A DNA stretch of 48,161 bases, taken from positions 1 through 48,161 of the forward strand of contig JAGAAL010000039.1 in assembly GCA_017615245.1 (NCBI GenBank), written 5' to 3'. The notes beneath the pieces were generated by a model. The model did no database searches and was not told the origin of the DNA. It saw only the letters and a program-made list of their open reading frames with translations. The DNA is from Bacteroidaceae bacterium (GTDB lineage Bacteria > Bacteroidota > Bacteroidia > Bacteroidales > Bacteroidaceae). A program made the translations under genes and the position numbers. Below are positions 1 to 8,520 of the stretch, piece after piece (positions within the stretch are counted from its first letter, which is position 1; every line of letters begins with the position of its first letter).

Positions 1-455
1 ACCGACATCGCCCAGAGCGATGATTCCCATGTGTGGTCAGCATTGCTGACTGACCCCCAGTACTGGTTGTTCTTGCAGGGATAGAGACGGTTGGCCTTAT
101 GGGTGGAGTATGCATATATAAGGGTACGTCGTCCCATCTGTTCGAGTCGTTCCCAACTGACTTGCTGAGGCAGGGTTACTTTCCCTTTGGCATACTTGCA
201 TAGGAACGCACAAATCATCGAGAGGTCGGCATTATGCCGCACTCCCTGCTCGTTGTTGCCGAAGGTGTTCTCACCTTTGAACGACGCCAACGATTCTCCG
301 TTCGTATTCTTATCCTCAATCTCCTGATACTGATTATATAAATAAGGTGTAAAGTCGGCCAGCATCTGCAATGCAAGGTTGAAATTTTGTGCATTACATA
401 ATGTACAATGTAAAAATGTAAAAATTAAAAAATGTAATAATGCAAGTCGTTTCAT
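1..455 (-). CDS. Secreted protein of unknown function (C-terminus cut by window edge)
   Basis: The frame opens at an ATG complementary to 453-455 and runs without a stop to the window edge, giving 151 residues. It begins MKRLALLHFLIFTFLHC and continues through a hydrophobic stretch to NAQ, a plausible signal peptidase I site, so export is likely. The mature part is hydrophilic, with motifs such as RHNADLSMICAFLCKYAKGK and YAYSTHKANRL. I recall similar stretches in Bacteroidales secreted proteins that lie beside glycoside hydrolases, but I cannot name the family. It lies 22 bp downstream of the HAD phosphatase and was probably co-transcribed with it. The hydrophobic core of the signal peptide is encoded by an AT-rich repeat also found between genes (see findings). 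Confidence 0.75.
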   Translation of the reverse strand, partial: MKRLALLHFLIFTFLHCTLCNAQNFNLALQMLADFTPYLYNQYQEIEDKNTNGESLASFKGENTFGNNEQGVRHNADLSMICAFLCKYAKGKVTLPQQVSWERLEQMGRRTLIYAYSTHKANRLYPCKNNQYWGSVSNADHTWESSLWAMS

Positions 456-477
456 ATAGAAGTTAAAAGTCTAAGGT

Positions 478-1137
478 TTAAGGCTTTTGACCGTTTTTTA
501 GCGTGGTGATGATGTCAAGAGGCGAATCGATGATGGTCTTGGCTCCTTGCTCAATGAGGAAGTCCTTGTCGCGGAATCCCCACGATACAGCAATGCAGGG
601 TAGGGCAGCATTGTGAGCTGTAGCCAAATCAACCTCGCTATCGCCAACATAGACGGCTTCATTGTGTTGGAATCCCAGCTGTTCAATGGCTCGCAGCACC
701 ATATCAGGGGCTGGTTTGCGACGCACATCGGGAGTCTCACCAATCGCTATATCGATACAATCGGCAAAGAAGCGCTGATGGAGGTCCTGCACCGCCAAAT
801 TGAGTTTGTTGCTCACAATCGCAGTCTTCAGTCCTCGTTGCTTACATTGATGCAACATCGGGATGATGTCGTCGTAGGGTTGGGTGCGATCAAGGCTGTG
901 CTCCAGATAGTATTCGCGAAACTCACAGAACACTTTCTCTGTCAGTTCGGCATCACAGCCCTCAGGTAACGCATGTTCGACCAGACGGCGCACGCCATTT
1001 CCTAGATAGCTCCTGACTTCCCACTTGCTGCGAACAGGCAAATGGAATTGCGCCAGAGCATGATTCACACTGGAATAGAGGTCGTCCAACGTATTGAGTA
1101 GGGTGCCGTCGAGATCGAATATGATACACTTTACCAT
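478..1137 (-). CDS. gph: HAD-superfamily phosphatase, phosphoglycolate phosphatase-like
   Basis: This 219-residue protein has the HAD signature at its N-terminus, FDLDGTLLNT, with nucleophile Asp8 and acid/base Asp10. A helical cap follows (about residues 15-80), then motif II/III residues around VSNKLNL and the Mg-binding motif YVGDSEVD near residue 166. Length and layout match the Gph/PGP group, which dephosphorylates 2-phosphoglycolate or similar small phosphate esters in the cytoplasm. Substrate cannot be fixed from sequence, because related HADs act on pyrophosphate, sugar phosphates or nucleotides. It sits 39 bp downstream of the GH43 gene and 22 bp upstream of the next secreted protein, all co-directional, so it may be read as part of that unit. 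The symbol is tentative. Confidence 0.85.
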   Translation of the reverse strand: MVKCIIFDLDGTLLNTLDDLYSSVNHALAQFHLPVRSKWEVRSYLGNGVRRLVEHALPEGCDAELTEKVFCEFREYYLEHSLDRTQPYDDIIPMLHQCKQRGLKTAIVSNKLNLAVQDLHQRFFADCIDIAIGETPDVRRKPAPDMVLRAIEQLGFQHNEAVYVGDSEVDLATAHNAALPCIAVSWGFRDKDFLIEQGAKTIIDSPLDIITTLKNGQKP

Positions 1138-1176
1138 GATAACAAACTTCTGCCTACGGGGGACAGAAGGGAGGGC

Positions 1177-3105
1177 TTATTTCAGTGGTTCCGGACCATT
1201 GAGGGTTGGTGTCACTGGGATGATTTTTCCCCTTTTGTCGAACTTCATCTCATCGATACATACCTCACGATGGATGCCAGGTCCGTTGTTCAGGAATTCA
1301 CGATTGATGCGGTGATACACGATATACCATTGGTCTTTCCCCTTTATTTGCAGCACGGAGTTGTGGGCTGGGCCATAAATCTGCTTCGATGGGTCTTGTT
1401 GTAACACAATGGGTTCTTCGGCTACTATGATGGGACCCAATGGCTTTTTGCTGGTTCCGTAGGCTACGTGGTAGTTGGGGCTGCCTGTATCGTCCACACT
1501 CCAGAGGAAGTAATAGGTGCCGTTGCGGTAGAACACGTATGTACCTTCACGATAGGCATAATCACGTAGGGTGCCGCCTTGAGGCGTGAGTACTGTGATG
1601 GTATTCTCCTTGATGCTTGTCATATCGTCGTTAAGTTCGGCTCCTGCCATATAGCCATTACCCCAGTAGATGTAGTGCTTACCAGATTTCGGATCGGTAA
1701 ACACATCTACGTCAATCTGCTGTCCACGACCTGCGGGCGATTCGCTGATGATAGGTTTTCCAAAGTCTACGAAAGGACCACATGGGTCGTCAGCAATAGC
1801 TACACCTATTTCTTTGCGACGTCCTGCATCTGCGCTGTAGTAGAAATAATACTTGTATGTACCATCCTTCTGTTTCACCTCTTCGATGGCTGGTGCCCAC
1901 GCATTACCTCTCGCCCAAGGTACCTGGTCGGACTTCACGTCGAGCATCGTACCCTCGAGCGTCCAATCTATAAGGTTAGTTGACGAAAACACTTGGAAGT
2001 AATAGCCTCCCCAACCTTCGAACCCATCTGTAGTGGAATAGATATAATACTTCTTGGTTTTATTGGAATAGAGCACCTCAGGGTCAGCGTGGAAGCCTTC
2101 GAGGATAGGCTGTTTGGTCGAAGGGAAGGCTGCAAGCAGACGCTCTTTCTCTGCCTGGCTGATTGGAATCATCGTACCATGACGAGGGGTGAATACTCCT
2201 TGTGTCTTGGTGTCCTGAACAAACTTGAATGTCTTCAGATCCTGACTGGTGCAGAACTGATAGTGGCCTGCAGAGTAGCAGTCATACATCACAATCCAGC
2301 TCTTGCCGTCGATAGCTTGGCATACGCCTACACCTTCAACAGCCGTGCGACTTACTTCCACTCTCGAAGGAATTTTCGTCCATTGCTCGCCTGGCTTCTG
2401 TCCAGGTGCAGGCAGGATGGAGTGTGTCGTAGCTTGGAAAATTCCGCCTCCTGCTTCGCTCTTATAGAACAGGTGGAACAGTCCGTCTGCCTTGTTGTAC
2501 ACGATATCGCCATCGATGGCTGCCTTACCGTCGTCGAACAGCAGTTGAGGTTCTGTGATATCTGTGAAATCAGCGTTGGCATAGCTGTAGTAAATCTTGT
2601 CGTAGCGGTTGGTAGGCGACAGCAGCGAGTAGAACACCACGTACTTGCCGCTATGGGTGTCGTACACGGTCTCAGGTGCCCACACCCGTTGTACGTTTCG
2701 CCACGTGTTAGCAAACTTGGTAGGGAAGTGAATCACCATATGTTCCCAATGAATCAGGTCGGTACTCTTCATCAGTACCATACCACGATTCGACGACCAA
2801 CCCAGATTGGATTTCATGTCTGTAGCAACCATATAGAAGGTCTTGCCGTCTTCACAGCGTAGGATATGAGGATCACGCACACATCCCGTGAAAGCAATCG
2901 TATCGGATGCGATGACGGGGCGGCCGTTGTTGAGTGGAGTCCAGTTGTAACCGTCATCGCTAAGTGCGTAGCAGATTTGCTCTTGCTCAGGAGCATTACC
3001 AGTGAAATACGTGAACAAATAGGCCACCTTGTCGTTCTGTGCATTCATGTTCATCGCCTGAAGCGATAAAATACTGGTAAGGATTGTAGTCGTAAGTTTC
3101 TTCAT
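1177..3105 (-). CDS. Secreted two-domain GH43-type glycoside hydrolase (arabinofuranosidase/xylosidase family)
   Basis: The protein has 642 residues and a signal peptide ending near NMNAQ (residue 23). Two five-bladed beta-propeller modules follow each other. The first (about 24-330) contains RDPHIL (Asp78) and VWAPETVYD. The second (about 335-642) contains FHADPEV (Asp341), the usual N-terminal catalytic base position of GH43, then NAWAPAIEE, IDVDVFTD and YREGTYVFYRNGTYYF. The family cleaves terminal arabinofuranose or xylose from plant polysaccharides. The second module looks like the canonical catalytic one. The first has acidic residues at similar places but diverges more, so whether it is active is uncertain. 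The partner esterases and GH3 enzyme upstream fit arabinoxylan breakdown. A GC-rich hairpin repeat lies just before the gene, and no clear -7 promoter was seen between it and the preceding barrel gene. Confidence 0.85.
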   Translation of the reverse strand: MKKLTTTILTSILSLQAMNMNAQNDKVAYLFTYFTGNAPEQEQICYALSDDGYNWTPLNNGRPVIASDTIAFTGCVRDPHILRCEDGKTFYMVATDMKSNLGWSSNRGMVLMKSTDLIHWEHMVIHFPTKFANTWRNVQRVWAPETVYDTHSGKYVVFYSLLSPTNRYDKIYYSYANADFTDITEPQLLFDDGKAAIDGDIVYNKADGLFHLFYKSEAGGGIFQATTHSILPAPGQKPGEQWTKIPSRVEVSRTAVEGVGVCQAIDGKSWIVMYDCYSAGHYQFCTSQDLKTFKFVQDTKTQGVFTPRHGTMIPISQAEKERLLAAFPSTKQPILEGFHADPEVLYSNKTKKYYIYSTTDGFEGWGGYYFQVFSSTNLIDWTLEGTMLDVKSDQVPWARGNAWAPAIEEVKQKDGTYKYYFYYSADAGRRKEIGVAIADDPCGPFVDFGKPIISESPAGRGQQIDVDVFTDPKSGKHYIYWGNGYMAGAELNDDMTSIKENTITVLTPQGGTLRDYAYREGTYVFYRNGTYYFLWSVDDTGSPNYHVAYGTSKKPLGPIIVAEEPIVLQQDPSKQIYGPAHNSVLQIKGKDQWYIVYHRINREFLNNGPGIHREVCIDEMKFDKRGKIIPVTPTLNGPEPLK

Positions 3106-3145
3106 AAGTTATTTAGTTTAAATGATTGATTCTTTATGATGTTTT

Positions 3146-3171
3146 CTTCCCTTGGGGGGGAGAGGGGGCTG
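3146..3171. repeat. GC-rich hairpin repeat element
   Basis: A C-tract/G-tract palindrome (CTTCCCTTGGGGGGG then AGAGGGGGC) lies directly after the stop of the barrel gene. It is one member of the family listed in the findings: a short inverted repeat followed by a run of G. Confidence 0.6.
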
Positions 3172-3870
3172 TTATTTGGTTTTTACCAAATCGATGAAAT
3201 AGGTTAGTTTGGCGGTGATGGTTTGGTGGGCTGATCGGCTGAAATAGCCTTTCTTGCTGTTGTCGAACACGTCACCAAGTCCGTAGTTGTATCGGGCATT
3301 GATTAGGAAGTGTCCCATTGGTGTCGAAAGTTCCATACCGATACCGGCTGTAATACCATAATCCACTTTATGGTCCACCGTCATCCCGTATTGCCCGACC
3401 ACGTTGTTAGGACGTTTGGATACATCCCACACTCTTCCACCATACGATTCCGAACTGCCTAAATTGTATCCTAATAGTGGTCCAGCTTCAAATATGAACT
3501 TACAGCCTCTCTGCTCACGTCCCCAACCCATCTGCATCATTACAGGTACTTGTACGTAGGTCAGGCTGCGACTGTACGTGTTGCCGCTTCCATCTTCAAT
3601 GACCTCTTTCCAGCCCAGACTGGCAAAGTTGACTTCCATCGATACGCCACAGATGGCGGTGAAGTATTTCTCGCAGATGTAGCGTGCAGAGAAACCGAAT
3701 GTCGGGGTGTACCTGTAGCTCTGTTTGATGGTTGGGTTCATATCCATCTTCGTCATGAGCATACCAGCGTTGCCTCCGATGGCAAAGTCGCTACGCTTTT
3801 CACCTACCTGAGCGTGGAGAGACAAGCACAATGTAAAAATGAAAAAATATAAAAATGCAAGTCGCTTCAT
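3172..3870 (-). CDS. Outer-membrane beta-barrel protein, PorT/OMP_b-brl type
   Basis: I place the start at the ATG complementary to 3868-3870 (MKRLAFLYFFIFTLC), although the frame stays open further upstream. The chosen start gives a proper signal peptide ending LSLHAQ and a 232-residue protein. The mature part has the alternating polar/hydrophobic strands of a small barrel: FSARYICEKYF, SLTYVQVPVMMQMGWG, IFEAGPLLGYNLG, YGITAGIGMELSTPMGHFLI and a terminal aromatic-rich strand. The pattern matches the PorT-like outer-membrane protein family, whose members span the outer membrane and mostly have no assigned function. It lies between the LysM protein and GH43. Its signal peptide is encoded by the same AT-rich repeat seen at 393-455 and 10676-10732. 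Confidence 0.8.
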   Translation of the reverse strand: MKRLAFLYFFIFTLCLSLHAQVGEKRSDFAIGGNAGMLMTKMDMNPTIKQSYRYTPTFGFSARYICEKYFTAICGVSMEVNFASLGWKEVIEDGSGNTYSRSLTYVQVPVMMQMGWGREQRGCKFIFEAGPLLGYNLGSSESYGGRVWDVSKRPNNVVGQYGMTVDHKVDYGITAGIGMELSTPMGHFLINARYNYGLGDVFDNSKKGYFSRSAHQTITAKLTYFIDLVKTK

Positions 3871-3879
3871 CATCTCATT

Positions 3880-3995
3880 TACCATTTGACAATTTACAAT
3901 GTACGATTTATTTCCAATTTTACCATTTAACAATTTACTAACGTCTAGCGTCTAAAGTCTATCTCCCTTCCCATTCGGGAGGGGCCGGTGGTAGG
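3880..3995. repeat. Intergenic repeat block: AT-rich ATTTACAATTTA units plus GC hairpin
   Basis: Between the LysM and barrel genes there are repeated ATTTACCATTT, AATTTACAATG and CCATTTAACAATTTAC units. They are followed at 3963-3995 by a GC-rich hairpin (CTCCCTTCCCATTCGGGAGG then GGCCGGTGG). The same two kinds of unit recur elsewhere in the window. No promoter element was recognised inside. Confidence 0.55.
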
Positions 3996-4008
3996 CCTTC
4001 AACTCTTC

Positions 4009-5610
4009 CTACAGTTGCTTTACGCTGATGGTTCCATCCGAATTGTATTTCACAAACATCATGGCGTTATTAATAAATCCGCTCCATGTGTTCTTATGTG
4101 TGAAATGCATAGGATTCTGGATAGCTTCGCTGGTCAGGTTCTCAATATTTGCTGCGAAATCCTCACCCTCTATATACATGTTGCGCACGAAGAAGTTGGC
4201 TATGTCGTAGCCCAACATACCGTAGCGTGGGTATGTATTGTACTGATCACGTCCGAATGTGCTGCGGAAGCGCTGATTGAAGGCATATGTCTCAGTCGCA
4301 TTCGGATTGTTGTAGAAGCTGGTGAAGAACATACATTGGTACTTCTTGAACGCATCAATCGATTTATCAGCAAATGCCTGCCAGTCGGTATATCCGAAGA
4401 GGTTGATGCGATACGAATCCAGAGCCAGTTCGCCTAATCGCTTCACAAGCCGATCGAATGCCGTCTTCGTACTCGACGAAGGAATAATATAGTTTTCCTT
4501 GTTCGTCGTCAGCATCTCCACTATATTAGCAATGTTCTGGAAGTCGCAGTTAAAGTAACTGATTTGCTCTGAGTTGAGATAATTTTTCAGACGCATCACA
4601 TAGTCTGCCTTATCTGTCTGGTCCTCAATATTCACAAAGATGTAATTCGTATTTGGATGCATAGCTGAGAACGATGCGAATGCACGGTCGTAGGTGTCGT
4701 TGTCCATCTTCTGGTTCACCTGATATACATTGTGCGTATTGTTCACCAAAGTGGTTGATGATGAGAGTGGAACTACCAGACTGATATTGTTCTTCTCCGT
4801 GAAAGCTTTCAGTTTGTTGATGTTGTTAGCGTCTTTCGCACCGATGATGAGGTTTACTTTCTTCATCTGAGGCAGAGCCAGCACACTATCTATCTGCGCT
4901 TCATCGAATGCATACACCTTGCCGCTTACACCATCCCGTTTCATTTCCGATACCGCAAGCATGATTCCCTCATAGAAATCGATCATTGTGATTGCCTCAC
5001 GTGTCTTCTTCTGCTGATTCAGACCGAACGGCATGATGATGGCGAAGTTCACGGGAACCGGTTCCTTGATGATGATTTCTTCCTCTTCCGCCTCTACAGG
5101 ACGCATCGCCTTCAGTTCTGCTTGAGTGAAAGGAATGCACAACATCTGTCCCTTCTTTATTCTGTCCTTCTTATCAGGTTCGATAGTAGGGTTGGCAGCC
5201 ACGATTTCATCCATCGTCACACCAAAGCGCTGAGCAATGCTGTAAAGAGTTTCCTTTTTCTTCACCTCGTAAGTCTCCTTGCAGGGAGGAATCTCTGGAG
5301 TTACAGGAGTTGTCGCTACAGGAGTTGTTGTTACAGGAGTAGGCTGAATAATGATGTGTTGCACAGACCCCTGCACGTTCCCGTTTTGGGGTGGGGTAGA
5401 AGAGCTTGGGATATTGATGGTCTGTCCAGCAATGATAGTTTCACCCAATCCGGGATTCGCTGCCTGGATGGCACTGATTGTCACTCCATACGTACGACTG
5501 ATACTATAGAGCGTTTCACCAGCCTTTATTTCGTGTTTCGTCTGTCCGTATGCACTAACACAGATGAACAAGAATCCCAGAACCCATAATATAATCTTTA
5601 CATTTTTCAT
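4009..5610 (-). CDS. LysM-domain protein with periplasmic-binding-protein-like C-terminal domain
   Basis: The start is taken at the ATG complementary to 5608-5610 (MKNVKIILWVLGFLF), because this gives a normal signal peptide ending SAYGQ. An upstream in-frame start would only add a polar leader. The protein has 533 residues. Two LysM modules are visible: about 25-68 (IKAGETLYSISRTYGV ... AGQTINIP) and about 114-161 (VKKKETLYSIAQRFGV ... KGQMLCIP). They are separated by a Pro/Thr-rich linker. From about 185 to the end the sequence (VNFAIIMPFGLNQQKKTREA, DFYEGIMLAV, NLIIGAKDANN, GYDIANFFVRN) resembles the type I periplasmic-binding fold of Leu/Ile/Val-binding proteins. LysM binds peptidoglycan, so the protein probably sits in the periplasm on the cell wall. 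Its ligand is unknown. It has its own promoter at 5662-5669. Confidence 0.85.
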   Translation of the reverse strand: MKNVKIILWVLGFLFICVSAYGQTKHEIKAGETLYSISRTYGVTISAIQAANPGLGETIIAGQTINIPSSSTPPQNGNVQGSVQHIIIQPTPVTTTPVATTPVTPEIPPCKETYEVKKKETLYSIAQRFGVTMDEIVAANPTIEPDKKDRIKKGQMLCIPFTQAELKAMRPVEAEEEEIIIKEPVPVNFAIIMPFGLNQQKKTREAITMIDFYEGIMLAVSEMKRDGVSGKVYAFDEAQIDSVLALPQMKKVNLIIGAKDANNINKLKAFTEKNNISLVVPLSSSTTLVNNTHNVYQVNQKMDNDTYDRAFASFSAMHPNTNYIFVNIEDQTDKADYVMRLKNYLNSEQISYFNCDFQNIANIVEMLTTNKENYIIPSSSTKTAFDRLVKRLGELALDSYRINLFGYTDWQAFADKSIDAFKKYQCMFFTSFYNNPNATETYAFNQRFRSTFGRDQYNTYPRYGMLGYDIANFFVRNMYIEGEDFAANIENLTSEAIQNPMHFTHKNTWSGFINNAMMFVKYNSDGTISVKQL

Positions 5611-5661
5611 TCTTCTATTATTCAATAACCTATTAATCAATAACTAACCATTATTCGAGTG

Positions 5662-5669
5662 CAAAGATA
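5662..5669 (-). promoter_or_regulatory. Bacteroidales -7 promoter element for the LysM gene
   Basis: CAAAGATA on the plus strand reads TATCTTTG on the minus strand, a perfect TAnnTTTG -7 element. It lies about 50 bp before the chosen ATG. TTG triplets lie at roughly the -33 distance upstream. Confidence 0.65.
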
Positions 5670-5773
5670 GCAAAATAATTTCAATCACCAATCTTCAATC
5701 TTCAATTTTCTCACTTTTTCCATTATTTATTCAGTTGTTTCAGAAAATCATAACGTATTTGCATATACAAACA

Positions 5774-5800
5774 CAAGCGGCACCCATCGGGCACCGCTTG
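5774..5800 (-). terminator. Hairpin terminator after the GH3 gene
   Basis: CAAGCGG pairs with CCGCTTG and an inner CCC pairs with GGG around a 3-base loop. On the minus strand it is followed by TGTGTTTG, so the U-tract is imperfect. It marks the end of the esterase-esterase-DUF1573-GH3 unit. Confidence 0.65.
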
Positions 5801-5844
5801 ATGTTTTATAATAATTATTGGCATTAAACTTCTAACCGCTTAAC

Positions 5845-8493
5845 TTACTTCACTACGAAATCGAGTGACTTGAGGTCCTTGTCGCGTGAGGAGGTACCAT
5901 AAAGAATCTGATAGCGACCTGCACGTGGCGAGAGTTCATCAATGGATGGATCATAGTACTGGAAGGCTTCTCCATCGAGGGTGATGGTGGCATTACCGGT
6001 CTGACCTGCTGCCAACTCAATCTTCTTGAAACCGCGGAGGTCCTTGATGGAAGCCTCTGGATAGTCGAGGGCCTTCACGTAGATCTGCACGACTTCGTTG
6101 CCCTTACGATTTCCTGTATTGGTTACAGGTACGGTGATGGTCACCTTGCCGTTCTTCTTCATCGACTTAGCCGACAGTTTGGCGTCGCCTATGCTGAAGG
6201 TGGTGTATGAGAGTCCGTAACCGAATGCATACTGAGGAACTCCACGGAAGTAACGGTAGGTGCGGTTTTCCATGCTGTAGTCGGTAAACTCTGGCAGGTC
6301 GTCGTTGCTGCGATAGAAGGTGATTGGGAGCTTGCCCGATGGGTTGTAGTCGCCGAAGAGAACATCTGCAAGAGCCTTTGCACCTCCCTGACCAGGATAC
6401 CATGCCTGAAGGAGTGCATCGTACTGACCTTCCACGCTTCCGAATGCGATGGCTGAACCTGAGCAGTTGACAAATACAACAGGCTTGCCTGTTTCGTGCA
6501 TAGCACGGATCAAACGCTGCTGTACGGCTGGAAGCTCAATGGTCTGCTTATCACCACCTTCGCCTTCCATACGTGCTGAAATACCGCCGATACAGATGAT
6601 GACATCTGCGTTCTTCACAGCCTCAACTACATCGACAAAATCTACGAGTTTGTTCTGGCACACCTCTGCATTGAGGTTGGCGAACTGACCGGTTCCACGG
6701 TTGTACTCAATCACCACTTCATAAGTTACACCATTCGTAACAGGGAAGGTCTCGTACTGAACACCACGACCACGTCCGAAACCACCAAAGCCGCCGAAGC
6801 CTCCAAAACCTCCACGGCCGCCTTGACCTGGTTCGCCTTTCTTCTCGAAGTGAGTTCCGTCGGAACCTTTCACGGTGAGCATGTAACCGTTATCTGAGCT
6901 GATGTTGTAGCTCATGTCGCCTGTGAAGTCTGCCTTGAACTTACCGCTGAGACGTACAGAAATATTGTCGGAAGAAACGCCTTCTGCAAATCCCCATGCA
7001 CCGTATGTGCTGTAACGAACCTGCTTGGTGTACTCGGTCTTCTTTGGCTGACCTTCGAGTTTGTTGTTCTCGAAGTACTCTGCCTTGAAGCCCTGGCCGT
7101 TGTTCATGCGGTCGATATAGCTGACGGTAATGTTGTCCTGATTGAGTTCGCATGCACGCTGATAGATGATGTTTGCACCGGGAACGGCAGCCTTGATACC
7201 ATCGAGCAGGGTGTGGGTGTGTTCTTCTGTAGGAGTACCTCCGTAGTTACCGTTGAGCATACCTGCATCGGCTGCGTTAGGACCGATGACTGCGATGGTT
7301 CTCAGACTCTTTGAAAGTGGCAGGATGCCGTTGTTGTGGAGGAGTACCATAGACTCACGTGCTGCCTGAGTGGCAAGTGCATCGTTCTTCTCGCTACTGA
7401 TGGTCTCAGGACCGAGGTTTGACCAAGGAATCATCTCCTCGGGGTCGAACATACCGAGACGGAAACGCTCGGAGAGGGTGCGACGCAGGTGCTTGTCGAG
7501 TTCGGCCTCAGAGATGAGACCTTTCTCAAGAGCTTCAGTCAGCACCTGGAATACACGACCACACTCGAGGTCTGTTCCGTGGAGGACTGCATCGACCGCT
7601 GCAGAGAGCGGACCATCGTGGGTGCCGTGCTGGTTGCGGTTGTAGAAGTTGTTGATGGCATCGCAGTCGGTCAGAAGAATACCGTCGAAGCCCCACTTCT
7701 CGCGCAGGATGTTGATGAGCAGACGTTCGCTTTCGCAACATGGCTCACCTTCGTAGCGGTTGTAGGCACACATCACCTCGCGTACATTACCTTTCTTTAC
7801 GAGGGCCTTGAAGGCAGGAAGGTAGGTCTCCCAGAGGTCGCGCATCGAAACTCGTGCATCGAATGAGTGACGCTGTGGTTCAGGACCGCTGTGTACGGCA
7901 TAGTGTTTGGCACATGCATGGGTCTTGTAGTACTTCTTGTCATTTCCCTGCATACCGAGTACGGTCTGCACACCAAGTACGGCATTGAGGTAGGGGTCTT
8001 CACCGCAAGTTTCCTGACCGCGTCCCCAACGTGGGTCACGGAAGATGTTGACGTTTGGACACCAGTAGGTCAGCTCGGGATTACCTGGAACATGGTTGGC
8101 TCCCATTGCTACATTGAAGACCGGAGCGGAGCGGTTCCAGTTGGCACGTGCCTCGTCAGATACCTGTGAGAACACGTCGTAAACCAACTTCTCGCTGAAG
8201 GCTGCAGCCATACCGATTGGCTGAGGATAGACGGTGTAGCCACCCTGACGTACTCCGTGACACGCTTCGTTCCACCAGTTGATGGATGGAACACCAAGAC
8301 GGTCGATTGAGATGGCCTTGTTCATCATCAGTCCAACCTTCTCTTGAGGGGTGAGCAACGAAATAAGATTCTCTGTACGTTCCTCAACCGAGAGTTTAGG
8401 GTTCTGGAACGGATACTTGTAAGTCTGTGCTGTCGCACTTGCTACTACTGCTGCGAAAGCAACTGTGAGCGTTAGTTTTCTCGTTAATTTCAT
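5845..8493 (-). CDS. GH3 beta-xylosidase/beta-glucosidase with PA14 insert
   Basis: This is an 882-residue secreted enzyme with a signal peptide ending ASATAQ. The GH3 N-terminal barrel shows WWNEACHGV, RDPRWGRGQETCGEDPYL and KHYAVHSGPE. The nucleophile motif LLTDCDAI places Asp276 as the catalytic nucleophile, and the TDCDA form is typical of beta-xylosidase-like GH3. The C-terminal alpha/beta sandwich is interrupted by a PA14-type domain (about 455-600). A fibronectin-III-like domain closes the protein (EVVQIYVKALDYP ... LRGFKKIELAAGQ). It should remove terminal xylose or glucose from oligosaccharides in the periplasm or at the surface. A Gly/Phe-rich loop (about residues 554-575, GGFGGFGGFGGFGRGRG) sits inside PA14 and is unusual. 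Last gene of a four-gene unit, 27 bp after the DUF1573 gene. Confidence 0.93.
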   Translation of the reverse strand: MKLTRKLTLTVAFAAVVASATAQTYKYPFQNPKLSVEERTENLISLLTPQEKVGLMMNKAISIDRLGVPSINWWNEACHGVRQGGYTVYPQPIGMAAAFSEKLVYDVFSQVSDEARANWNRSAPVFNVAMGANHVPGNPELTYWCPNVNIFRDPRWGRGQETCGEDPYLNAVLGVQTVLGMQGNDKKYYKTHACAKHYAVHSGPEPQRHSFDARVSMRDLWETYLPAFKALVKKGNVREVMCAYNRYEGEPCCESERLLINILREKWGFDGILLTDCDAINNFYNRNQHGTHDGPLSAAVDAVLHGTDLECGRVFQVLTEALEKGLISEAELDKHLRRTLSERFRLGMFDPEEMIPWSNLGPETISSEKNDALATQAARESMVLLHNNGILPLSKSLRTIAVIGPNAADAGMLNGNYGGTPTEEHTHTLLDGIKAAVPGANIIYQRACELNQDNITVSYIDRMNNGQGFKAEYFENNKLEGQPKKTEYTKQVRYSTYGAWGFAEGVSSDNISVRLSGKFKADFTGDMSYNISSDNGYMLTVKGSDGTHFEKKGEPGQGGRGGFGGFGGFGGFGRGRGVQYETFPVTNGVTYEVVIEYNRGTGQFANLNAEVCQNKLVDFVDVVEAVKNADVIICIGGISARMEGEGGDKQTIELPAVQQRLIRAMHETGKPVVFVNCSGSAIAFGSVEGQYDALLQAWYPGQGGAKALADVLFGDYNPSGKLPITFYRSNDDLPEFTDYSMENRTYRYFRGVPQYAFGYGLSYTTFSIGDAKLSAKSMKKNGKVTITVPVTNTGNRKGNEVVQIYVKALDYPEASIKDLRGFKKIELAAGQTGNATITLDGEAFQYYDPSIDELSPRAGRYQILYGTSSRDKDLKSLDFVVK

Positions 8494-8520
8494 GATAACT
8501 GATTTTATATATTAAACGTA